From contig JAUCBJ010006766.1 in NCBI GenBank assembly GCA_032718475.1, positions 62,001-126,000 on the forward strand: a stretch of 64,000 bases of DNA. The letters run 5' to 3'. The notes beneath the pieces are model-generated. The model had not been told where the DNA came from. It did not search any database and saw only the letters and a program-made list of their open reading frames with translations. This document shows, one piece after another, positions 1 through 12,700 of the stretch. This DNA comes from Nemertoderma westbladi. Taxonomy: Eukaryota > Xenacoelomorpha > Nemertodermatida > Nemertodermatidae. A program made the translations under genes and the position numbers. The stretch's first letter is position 1; every line of letters begins with the position of its first letter.

Positions 1-601
1 CACGGTGTCAGTTATCTCCTGGCCGGCTGCCTGTCTTTTCCCCTACCCTACTGGAGAGAGAGTGGCCAACAATTATTTGAGTCCCTTTACTCATGACCGT
101 TCTAGCCCAAAACAAACCCTAAGTTTGTGAGAGGAAGATGGATTCTGGAGTTGGAGGCTACTCTCAATGTTCCACTCCGACCAACCAAGCCATTATTGGT
201 GTACCGGAGGCAAATCATAAGACTATCCTCAGTTAATACCACTCGGGTTCCCAATGCGACAAGGTGAGCTGACAGCCATGGCTTCATCTTTATGCAGTGG
301 GTGTGGTGTTCAAGAATACCGAATACAGGCTGGACAGATTGACGAGGTTCTGATTAGGATATGTGAGGTGGTTGGCGACTTGCCCTCGCCTCAGGCGATC
401 GCAGAATGGTAATGGAAAAATTGGCCTAATGAATTATGTTATTTATGAATACAACTGCACTTACAGCATTGGACGAACTTCTGGACTGCGGACGCTACAT
501 ATACAAAAGGGATCATAGACACATTTGATGATATTGTATCATCATCTCGATTTACAAAATCAATATTAAATGTCTCAACGCTAATATAACAAGAAACTTA
601 C
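1..601. other. Intronic sequence, no exon recognised
   Basis: A 61-codon minus-strand reading frame at 102-287 has no domain resemblance and no supported acceptor/donor pair. The next exon of the giant gene is presumably beyond the left edge. Confidence 0.5.
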
Positions 602-722
602 CTCTTCATCGTCTCCATTAGTACCCAACTCGAAAGTAATATGACTTTGTCCAACGGTGTCTCCTATTACCCAGCCTCCTGAATCGAAGTCAGCCCCGTC
701 TGTGTCTCCAGGACCGAGATAC
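602..722 (-). CDS. Exon 38: module C, part 2; last exon in window
   Basis: Acceptor ATCTTAG, donor GTAAGT. Encodes YLGPGDTDGADFDSGGWVIG and SHITFELGTNGDDEE. Phase (AG+G gives Arg) fits exon 37, across an intron that holds the antisense GH3 gene. The open donor shows that the gene continues left of the window. Confidence 0.65.
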
Positions 723-3700
723 CTAAGATAATAATTAAATTTATTGATATTACCGGCATCACTTTATAGAGACGTGTATACGTTACGGTGTAGTGTTACT
801 CGCTATGGGGTGTGTTAACATACTTATACTTATTAATATATATACCTTATTATTAAATATCTGGGTCTGGGCCAGGTATACGGGGTAACAGTTTATTCTA
901 GAACACTGAATGTAGACAATTATTTGAGATATGATTGCCATTATAGGCAGAGCGCGGGATTAACGTTGTACTCTCCTTGATAAAGGGCCAAAATATGATA
1001 GCCCACTCCCTGGCGAATAAATTATTCATCCGTCCTGTTAGCTCAGTGGTTATAGACACAAAACATTCGGCTGAAGATAACCGAGGGTTTAATAACCGGA
1101 GGACCCAACTGGGTCGGGTGATATATGTTTAGACAACGACACCTCTTATACTATAGATTAATGTAAAATAAAAGTGATGGGTGAAAGTGTGAAATACGAA
1201 TCACCGCAGGCAACTCCTTCCTCTCGCCTGTTACCTGTAAGGTAGGGACGGCGACACACTAACTCCCAAGGGTTAATAATGAATAACCATCCAACCCTAT
1301 CTTAAATACTACATCCGATTTGAACCTGCACCGCCAACACTCCTTTCAGGCGCTGTATTCACTCGGACATTGCGAGCGACAGGATCATGGGGAGAGAGTA
1401 ATCATTGCGATTCCAATAATTACAAGGTCACATTGCGATTTTGAAAACAGTATACTAATTGGATAGTATTTTGTACATATATTTCAATTTATCAATTTAG
1501 TTAATATTACTGTATGCCTGCTGCATACAATCTACATAATTTATGCTATCGCATTATTGACCAATAGCAATGCCAAACCGGAAGTACCAAATAAATACCG
1601 AATGCCTGTATAAACCATTCGCCATTGCCAATACGATTGGGCTATATTTATATACTAAGGAATAATAACTTGATATTAATTGCATTGCCTTCATAGCAGA
1701 TTCAGTAGTAGGATTATTCTTGTAATACATTTACAATTTACAGTACAATGTACGCATTTATGATATTATAAAGTTTATCAGTAACTAATTTGTAAGACAA
1801 TAAATAATTAAATAAGTCAGGTTTGGCTAGTATAGTAGTTTGGCTATAATAATCGGTTTGCGTTATATTCGAAATTTTTTTCAACCAAAAGTTAAACACA
1901 GAGCACAGGTAACAGAGTGGCGGCCCAAAGCCTAATTAAAACGTATAGGGTTTCATGTCACTTTTAATGATGGTTTGTTGGTCAGGCCTAACCAAAATAA
2001 CAAACGGACAACCAAAGTAAAAGCGATTCAAAGTTACAGCACAGCCTCAGTGTTGATACTGTGTTAGCATAGTGTGAGTAAAACCATTGATATGAAAAAG
2101 GATTAGAGCGGGTTAATTATCTTTGTTACATAATAAATTATACTTATTATTAAATAATATTCATGCCTTGCCTAAAAAAATTAGTGAATCTGCTTCAAAA
2201 AGTCACTAAAAACACATTATTTTAAACTGGAGTACAATACTATAAATTTTAAACTTAATATTTTTAATAATTTGCACTAAATTTTTAACTATGAGTGTAT
2301 TTACTATTTACTGTGCTTTTAGTTGATGGCGCCTTGAAATATCTCAGATACGGTGTTATATAAATGTTATATATAATTATTATTCACTTCGCGCGAACAC
2401 ATTATAAAAGATGGAGAGAAAATATTCGCTTCGACTACAAGGTCTATTTGCTGTTGCTATCAGTATACTGTTTGGGTATTATTTGGACTCAGGGGGAATT
2501 GTTATAATATCATTAATTCAACGGATATTTGCTAGCTTGTCCTGTATTTATGGACTAGTAATACTGCATATCAGTATCTGCCATCCTAGCAGTATATGTT
2601 CAATAGCTACAATGATCCTACATTACATGATACAAACTATATTTAAATTAATATCAATTATAGGGAAGTGGCGATTGGACCAAACTTCCGTAAATGTTGT
2701 CGATGTTCAACAACGCTATCTATTAAATTTCCTGAAAGATTTCAAAGATACTGAATACGCTCGTGATAACATTCCAGAAAATATACAATCACGTGAGCAA
2801 TTCGCCAAGCTTACACCCCTTACAACATATGCCGACTACACAGCTTACATTGATAGAGCTTCCAAAAACATTGCTAATGTCTTGTTTCCAGGTAAACCAG
2901 CATTTTTAGCTGTAACGTCGGGAACAAGCGGTGTCAATAAACATTTTCCGGTGCAAAATCTGACGCAAAGACGCTCATTTTGTGGTGGGCTTCAAATGGC
3001 ATTCTATCCTCTCACACAGATGTGTGGATCTAACTCTGGTCCTATGATTTGTCCAATAAAAGCTCCGCCACCGAGTTTGCCAACCAACGATTATGGGTTG
3101 ACTGTTTGTCCGATCTCATGCAGAAAGAGTAATATCGGCACAATACCGAAGACTTCACCTATGGATGCCTACTACTTACGCAATGACCGCGATTCACTCT
3201 ATGTCCACGCTGTTTTTGCATTACTGGATAAAAATGCAATCGTCATATTTACTACCTTTATATCCATTGTCTCTGATTTTTTTTCATTAATCGAGCAGAA
3301 ATGGAATAATATTCTCTATGACATAGCTAAAGGTCAACTAAGTTCCAGCCGCGTAGCCAGGAATTTCCCACGGTAGGGTCCCAGACCCCAAATTGTAATT
3401 CATATTTATAGTAGTTGTGGGTGTGGGGGAAGAGCCCCCCCCCCCCCCCCAGCGTAGTCCAGGTGTGATTGTTTGGAATTTTAACAAAATGCCCGCCACA
3501 CGTGATGTGTAATGTTTAGTAGGGTACGCAGCAAACTTCGCCCGCAGACAATCTTCTCCCGCGAGCAACCATCGCCAACTAAACAATTATTGTTTTGGTT
3601 AGAAAAAGCCGTTTCTGTAACCTGCTCCTTACCTTAAATTGGTAACAACATCGTTTATTGTTTTGGTTAGAAGAAGCCGTCTCTGTAACCTGCTCCTTTC

Positions 3701-6700
3701 CCTTAATTGGTAACTAAAATGGTTACTAACACAAATCTTATTGGGCGAAGGTTGTTCGCGGTGGAAGATTGCCTTGCGGGCGAAGGTTTTCCCCGGGGTG
3801 AAGTGTGGACGCGGGCGAAGGTTGTACTCGGGCGAAGGTTGCACCCAACCTGTAGCCTGTAGTACAGTAGTCGGTATACTACTCATTCTGAGTAATGCGC
3901 ACCAGTACATGTTCATTCCCCCAGTAAAGCCCCCCCCCCCCCCCCCCCCCCCCAGTAAAGATGAGTAATTTAGAAAATCCGCTATTAAGAATTAATATGA
4001 TAAAATCATAGTTATAAAGTAAGTTACTGAAATTACAAATGAAATTGAATTAATAAATTAAATTAATATTATAATTAAACTGAGGGGACTGTTTTACATA
4101 CGGTCATTTAATTTGGCTTAATTGGAAAGATTAAAAATAATACTTTAATTATAACAGAAAGTTTTTATGTTTCAAGAAACTGCTATTCGCGTGTCATTTA
4201 TCCCCCTGTCATTTAGCTTTAAATCATTTACGTAATGATGTGTCATTTAAACTCATTAACATAATAATAGTTATACGGCATAGCAACTGGTCTGGTCGTC
4301 ATGCTGTCATGGCTTTTCAGTAAATTTAATAATATTTCTATTAAGAACAGTTAACTTATTCTTAAAAACTAGTACTATAGGCCCTACTACCATGGAATCA
4401 TAACAACATGTATTGATAACATAAAAGTATTGCAAAATGACAGTAGGCAAATTTCAATTCATGTCATTTAAATTAAGGGACGTAAAATTTAAATGTGCTT
4501 CCGTTTTTTAAATACCTTATTTACAAATCGGCGATTTCCATTTAGTTAAATGTCGCTTCGTGAAACAATCCCCCACCCCACACCATGGTATATTATTTTA
4601 TAAACTGCCACATTTTGAAATTGAACTAATTATGGTACCGGTACATTATTAAATACACTTTTTTGATTTATTGAAAGTAAAAAAAAAACGTTTTTTTGTT
4701 AAAAAAAATTAATGTTCTAATTAATTACATTTCAAAGTAATTTTCATGGTATTAATAATAATATTGAATTAAAATACATAGCCACCCACAGGTTATTTAG
4801 TTGTGACTCGGCAAGACAAGCTACGCAATATCCAATCACGTTGGTCAGTGTACCCAGAAAAAATTACATAATTCATTATATTACATCAGAGTCAGAGTGC
4901 CTATCTTATTTATGCTATCTTTCATTGGTATATATTGAACCCTGCTTGACAGGCAAGGCACAGCGACGTCGTCTAATCAAAGCACAGAAACCAAGGCAGG
5001 AGCCAGTGGGCGCCCCCCTGCAGTGGTCAATTGGGCTCCATTTCATTGCTTTACATTACAGACTATTAAACTGGTTGAGAGATTATATAATATAGGCCTA
5101 AGTAATAAGCTGGCTTTCTAAGAACATTGTATGATATTATGATGCCTTATCATGGGGGCGGGGGGGGGGGGGGGGGGGGGTGCCTGAGGGAATTATTGGT
5201 AGTGTGGCTGGAGGCCTGGCTACAACACTTTGATGGGGTATATGGTCTCCTTTCTACTACTTATTTTCTTTGGCAACCTGCCTGGGATAATGTGGATTGT
5301 ATCTGGTCTGGGGTCGGGCTCCTTTCCAAAGCAACTTCAACTTCGAATATTTTCTAATATTCGGTTTATTGCACTTGTCATTATAATTTTTTTAATTTAA
5401 CGGAACTTGACGATGGCAAAATGCTCTCAGAGTTAGTGTAAGTTGGAATCTCCACGGTAGGGTCCCGGGACCCTGGGACCCTACCCTCGCTACGCTAGTG
5501 CTAAGTTCATCCTTGGACATTTCTGATGAAATGAGATCGAATCTCAATGGGAATCTGCAAGGCGTAAGTGCCAAATATAGAAGGGAAAGGGTTGCGGAAT
5601 GTAAGGATGAGTTCCATAAAGGATTTATTGGCATTGCCAAACGCTTGTGGCCACATCTAAACGGAATTGTTGGTATATCAACCGGAGCGATGAAAATATA
5701 TTCGATCAACCTTGAGAAAAGATACACAAAAGGGATACCTATTGTCTCTTGTATCTATGCCTGTTCTGAGTTAGGAGGTCTATATATGGCATATTGTTTG
5801 CCTGGAATTATCCCAAACGACCAGTATGTGGCACATCCTGACTCCGCTTTCTTAGAGTTCATTCCAGTGGATAATGACAATGCAGTGGACGATGACATTG
5901 TGGGAACGAAATTCCTCGATCAACTGGAAGTTGGTTGTAAGTATGAGGTTGTAATAACTTCCCGTATGACTGGTCTTGTTCGATATAGAATGTTCGATGT
6001 CTTCCGAGTTACAGGATTATACAACCAGTTACCTATCCTTGACTACTGTTACCGAGACAACCAACTACTCAATGAATCCGGTGAAATGGTCACTGAGGAT
6101 GACATTGTTACCGCTCTATCAGATGTTATGAATGTTTGGGAGGACTGCCTAGTAAGGGATTACCTTGTTGTACAGAACAATCTATTTGTGTCTCTACTAG
6201 ATGGAGATACTAACGCTAATTATTATTATTTGTTGTTTATCGAAGTAACAAGATTGTTGACAGAAAATGATGCATCTCTTATCGACAAACATTTAATGAA
6301 TATTAGTTTGGGATACCGAAATTGTCGAGGTTCTGGTTCCATTGGTAAGGTTGAAATAAGACAAGTTCCTAATGGGTTTTTTAATAGTTACAAACAGCGA
6401 ATTCTAGAAGCCAATAAATTGACGTTTTCTGGACAATTTAAGATGCCCAGAATATTAGTTAACCCAGATAGGATTACTTTGATTCAAGATGTTCTTAACT
6501 CAATGTAGTAGTATCAATTTATATAGTTGCACCAAGTTAACATATCGGAACTACTCACCTAACAACTGGAATATCAACAGGATCCCCTGATGGACAACAG
6601 GTTAACATATCGCGCTACTCACCTAACAACTGGAATATCAACAGGATCCCCTGATGGACAACAGGTTAACATATCGGAACTACTCACCTAACAACTGGAA

Positions 6701-9700
6701 TATCAACAGGATCCCCAGATGGACAACAGGTTAACATATCGCGCTACTCACCTAACAACTGGAATATCAACAGGATCCTCTGATGGACAACAGGTTAACA
6801 TATCGCGCTACTCACCTAACAACTGGAATATCAACAGGATCCCCAGATGGACAACAGGTTAACATATCGCGCTACTCACCTAACAACTGGAATATCAACA
6901 GGATCCCCTGATGGACAACAGGTTAACATATCGTGCTACTCACCGAACAACTGGAATATCAACAGGATCCCCTGATGGACAACAGGTTAACATATCGCGA
7001 TACTCACCTAACAACTGGAATATCAACAGGATCCCCTGATGGACAACAGGTTAACATATCTCGACACGGTGGTTCAGGTGTGGTTACACGAGAGGTGGTT
7101 ACAACAGTGGGAGCAGGAGTTGTTGGTGGAATTGTTACATCTAAATAATAATCACCGATATTATATATATATATGGAACTAGAATTTTATTAAAATGCCG
7201 GTCATTCATGTCGGGCTATAAAATGTTGTCTAAATACCGGGAGCGGGGGGGGGGGGGGGGGGGGGGGTGGGAGAATCTACAAATAGTAAAGAAGTGTCTG
7301 ATTTTTATTTTGCAGGTAGATTTCATTAGTTTCCATTTTTCTGAAAAAAGTTGTTCTAAAATTCGTGTGATGCTCTTTTCGGTTTTCGAGAGATTTTTTA
7401 AGATCATTGGGTTACTGTAATGTCAGTTTTAAACCGCTACTTTCAAAACATTATGAAAAACAACTAACCGCAGTTGATTCTAATGGAATGCGCATATAAA
7501 ATTCTATAGGAAGTTTTTTTAACTTTTTGAAAATTTTAAAATTTTAAAATCATAAAATAGGCGAGTCAATCTAGCCGAAAAAGGGGGTCAACCCATAACA
7601 AATTCGCAATTCATCCAGACCAATTTTTTTTATTCTACATTACCTTGTTAAAACCCCCAAAAAAGTCTATAAAAGTATATTATGCGGATCACCTTCAATT
7701 TCCTGTTTCATTCCTTAGCAACATGGATTTTACATAGCAACAAGGGGTCTATTGGTGGGATTTTCTCCAAATTTGGTACAGACAAACTTTACTCTAATGA
7801 CTATCGATTGACAGAAGTATGCACTTCTATATGGTTACCAATTTAGTTTCCAGAGCAACGGAAATTTGTCTAATAATTTAACCATTTTTAATACCAATTT
7901 TGCTGGTACAATATAAGGGACCTTATTTACACAACTTATCTACTAAACGGGTGGATGTAACCTCGCCCATCGGATTTATCTACCTCAAAAACCCTTATCC
8001 CCAAAAAATTTATTCGTTATATGATAAACTATTGTGGTTTCTAAACTAAAACAAATAAATAAATTACACCTAAAATCAATAGAGCAATCATAATTTAATT
8101 ATGTGAAAAATCTTCACTAACATTAATGGAAATTATGAAATTTCCTTGCAGTGGAATTGTATAATTTTTTTACAACAGTTACCTTAATATAACGTGAAGT
8201 TTTTGATATATTTAAAAATTTGATGCGACTTCTAGTTTCCAAGATATAGCAATTAATGTGTAACACGCCAGTGTAAATATTACTAATTTCCCATTGAATC
8301 ACAGCTTATTGTAAAATTAATTAAATTATTCTGGAACATCACCAATTTGCTACTTACTTTTCCCTACTGTTCCTTTTGTTTGGCTTGTCTTATGCAAATT
8401 TAAGCAGAATTTCCACGAATAAACATATGATCCGCAAAATAAAATTTTGTAGACTTTTTTTTGGTCATTTATAAGGTAATATAGAATCCAAAATATGTGG
8501 TTCGGATTGATTGCGAAATACTTATGGGTTTTTTGCTAGATTGACTCGACTAAACGTCAACTGCGTTTGTCTCGGGTTGCTCCTGCTTACCCAAAATACA
8601 AACTACAAATATAAATAATTTGCAGAATACTGCACAATTAAAGAAAATTCACTAATGTATTCAATTCAATTATATTTCTAATAATATACAAATTCACATT
8701 AACAATTAATAACACTAATTAATTAATTAATTAATATATAGTTAAAATAATTAATTAGCTAATTAATAGCTCACAAAAAGCTAGTAATTTCTCGACAATA
8801 TGATTGATAATAATGCATATCATAAGTTTACCTGTGTCGCATCCGAGCACATCAATATGGATTCTCGCTCCGTTCTTAACATCTGCGATATAAATAATAA
8901 CTCCAGTGGCTAGAACTTCAACGTCACTGAAATCCTTGATGTCTTGTAACTGTTGGTTGAGTCCATCCCCGGTGTAATACTGAAATAAAGCATTTAATAA
9001 TGTTTGGAGTTCGGATGGGCCAATCTTGTATAATAGCTATGTAATCTACTACTATAAATCGTCCCTTTCCATTTTCCATTACAAAAGCTACACGTCATGT
9101 AACAGAGTGGCGCTGAACTAACTTTTCGTCGAAGAAAAATTCCAGGGCAGTTTCATTGCACATTTTGAGACACAAAAAGTGGTGATTGTATAATTATGTT
9201 ATTCCAATTACGCTGGACTTAGTAGACTCATTCGAACCGATAAATTTAGTGTGTCGTGTGTTTACTGCATCAAAACAACAGTAGTGATGGATTCTCGTGA
9301 TATTCCACGGAATTGACGGGGTTGACTCAACTCAACAACAATATGACAATGTGAAATAAACACATCACAAATATAATAATTGAATTTTCTCACAGATTAA
9401 ACATTCGGCGGCGCTTTATTCTAACAATAATAATAATTGATGTGTAGTTTGTGTAGACAGCATATGGAAGCAAAAGTATAGTGATATTTTATTGAGATTT
9501 TGCATAAAAAAGTTAGGCCAGGCCAATATAATATGATACCCAAAGAAACTTTAGTCGGGGAGACCTACACCTTTAGTATAAACTCAAGAATCAATTATTC
9601 GACTATTGTTTTGATGGTGTGGGACACCCACTAAATCGATCATTACAGTTCGAATGGGTCAATATTTAATTTCATACGTTGTTCACTATATGGCAATACA

Positions 9701-12700
9701 TTTAATATAATATCGGAATTTAATTATTTAGAGAAATACAGTATCAATTGTCAAAAGACTTTAATATTATAGTTTTGAAATGAGGTATTGAAGTGTCTTA
9801 AAAATCAGTTTCCATGGGAATTTATGTTTACAAAAAGTCAACTACTGATGTTACTTGTTGGCATAAAAATTGATTCATATTAACTATTACTAACAACAAA
9901 CCTACCTATTAATAGGCCAGGGTAGTTCTTGTCAAGAGTTGAGCCGTTCAAAAACACGATGTGGTTGTGTGTGTGTATATATGTATAACCATCCAATATC
10001 TCAAAAACTCAAGCAGGTACGCAAAAATTTTAATAACAAACTCTACATAAATGTTGGTTGCGCACAAGACTGTATATTTTTTGTGGCGTTTCGATCACGG
10101 GGTCACTGAAAAATAGCGGTTTTGAAAATTTAAAGTCGAATTTCACCGATTTCAACTCGTCGAGTATGCCCCAACTTTTTTATTAGGGCTATTCAGTCAT
10201 CTGAGCAACATATTTGAGCCTCAGAATCTTTTCAAATATCGCCGATCTCGCACAGAACGTCGCCAAAATTTGTTAGTCCGGCAAAAAAACGCACTAATTC
10301 GTCTAAAAGAGTAAATTATTGGTTGCAGAATAATATGATTCATAGATAGATAGATAATAGATTTATTTATACATTGTGTAAAAACAATAACAAATACACC
10401 AAACAATGTACCGGTATAAAGGTATTGTCCAACATAACATATATGATTACCCCTAAAGCTTTGCAGCTTATTTCCAAAAAATAGCGGTTTTGAAAATTTA
10501 AAGTCCAACTTTAAAGTTGCAGAATAATTTGATTCAACTAGAAAAGCCAGCAAGCTGGCTAAGGAGACCGTCCATATAGACAAACGTAGTGTTAGTTGTG
10601 TCCCTCCTCATTCATTATCAACTCCCTCACACCTAACATAGCAGTGAGTAACCTTATAGATTATTGTCATAGGATTCACTGGGAAGAGCTATTCAGCTGG
10701 AGGGGTAATACATTATACAAACTTACAGTTGATGTTTGATTACTGTCTAGGATAGAGTGAGAGAGTAATAAATTTAGCAAGTAATATACCTCTCTGCAGT
10801 TTGGGCCTATCCATTCAATAAATAGTAGTAGCTTACTAGGCCCACATGAGTACCAGCAGCTGGTGTTTCTATCGTTGAATTGATGGCAATTTTCGTGTTT
10901 TAATTTTCGCTCACTCAGGGTACTGGTTTGAGGGGCAGGTTCGTTTAAAGCCAGGTTGCTGGCTTTCTAGTAGTAAATTAAATAATATAACACATCTATA
11001 ACACATCTACCCAAAGAAACTTTAGTCGGGGAGACCAACACAAACTCTAGAATCAATTATTCGACTATTGTTTTGATGGTGTGCGACACCCACTAAATCG
11101 GTCATAGCGGTTCGAATGAGTCGACATTTTATTTCATACGTAAAATCAGTTTCCATGGGAATTTATAGTTTACAAAAATTCAATTACTGATGTTGTGGCA
11201 TAAAAAATTGATTTATATTAACTAATTATATTCTAATAAATTAATATTAATGTTTCTAAAAGAACCTACCATGGGTGTTTTGGCGCCGTCTAATAAAATA
11301 TCCCATGTATCTAATAGTTGGCCGTCGGTGTCGAATTGTTTTGTCTCTCCATCTTTATCTTCGAATTCCACGCGGAATTGTAGACCTGAGTTACTGGTTG
11401 CAACATCTGAAAATTTAATTTAATAATACTATATATCATCCTGAATATAGTGGAATAGGGAAAAAATTAACATTTTTTTGCATACCAATTTTTTTCCAAC
11501 ATAAAAACAGTATATACCAAGTTTTTGTCTCACAATATTAATGTTGAAGGAAGGGTGGCAGGTTGAGTGCCTGTCTTAAATTCTAATGGTTGTAGGTTCG
11601 AGCCCCGACAGGGTCCGCTCAGCCTATCACAAATGTTGGTTGATATAATGATTATCAGTTAAATTAGAGCAAAACTAGGGATATGAGTAGCGCCCACCCA
11701 TACCTTCGGGTAGCAGATAGGAGTAGCGCCCACCCCTACTATCGGGTAGCAGATAGGGGTAGCGCCCACCCCTACCTTCGGTTAGCAGATAGGAGTAGCG
11801 CCCAACCATACCTTCGGGTAGCAGATAGGAGTAGCGCCCACCCATACCTTCGGGTAGCAGATAGGAGTAGCGCCCACCACTACTATCGGGTAGCAGATAG
11901 GGGTAGCGCCCACCCCTACCTTCGGCTAGCAGATTGGGGTAGCGCCCACCCCTACCTTCGGGTAGCAGATAGGAGTAGCGCCCACCCCTACCCTCGGGTA
12001 GCAGATAGGGGTAGCGCCCATCCCTACCGTCGGGTAGCAGATAGGAGTAGCGCCCACCACTACCTTCGGCTAGCAGATTGGGGTAGCGCCCACCCCTACC
12101 TTCGGGTAGCAGATAGGAGTAGCGCCCACCCCTACCCTCGGGTAGCAGATAGGGGTAGCGCCCACCCCTACCGTCGGGTAGCAGATAGGAGTAGCGCCCA
12201 CCACTACTATCGGGTAGCAGATTGGGGTAGCGCCCACCCCTACCTTTGGGGTAGCAGATAGGAGTAACGCCTACCCCTACCTTCGGGTAGCAGATGAGTA
12301 GCGCCCACCAATACCTTCGGGTAGCAGATAGGAGTAGCGCCCACCCCTACCCTCGGGTAGCAGATAGGGGTAGCGCCCACCCCTACCTTCGGCTAGCAGA
12401 TTGGGGTAGCGCCCACCCCTACCTTCGGGTAGCAGATAGGAGTAGCGCCCACCCCTACCCTCGGGTAGCAGATAGGGGTAGCGCCCACCCCTACCTTCGG
12501 CTAGCAGATTGGGGTAGCGCCCACCCCTACCTTCGGGTAGCAGATAGGAGTAGCGCCCACCCCTACCCTCGGGTAGCAGATAGGGGTAGCGCCCACCCCT
12601 ACCTTCGGCTAGCAGATTGGGGTAGCGCCCACCCCTACCTTCGGGTAGCAGATAGGAGTAGCGCCCACCACTACTATCGGGTAGCAGATTGGGGTAGCGC

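Larger units (their letters stand above)
8980..11269. other. Intron 35-36
   Basis: No coding exon seen. Besides the duplicated blocks, a short phrase (AATAGCGGTTTTGAAAATTT) occurs twice, near 10100 and 10485. The 120-codon minus frame at 10221-10583 shows no domain. Confidence 0.5.

Noticed and set aside
102-287. 61-codon minus-strand frame
   Set aside because: No domain, no convincing splice context, and no phase link to exon 38.
1031-1105. Functional tRNA gene
   Set aside because: The box B and T-arm are damaged and the anticodon arm is unclear; a SINE-like relic is more likely.
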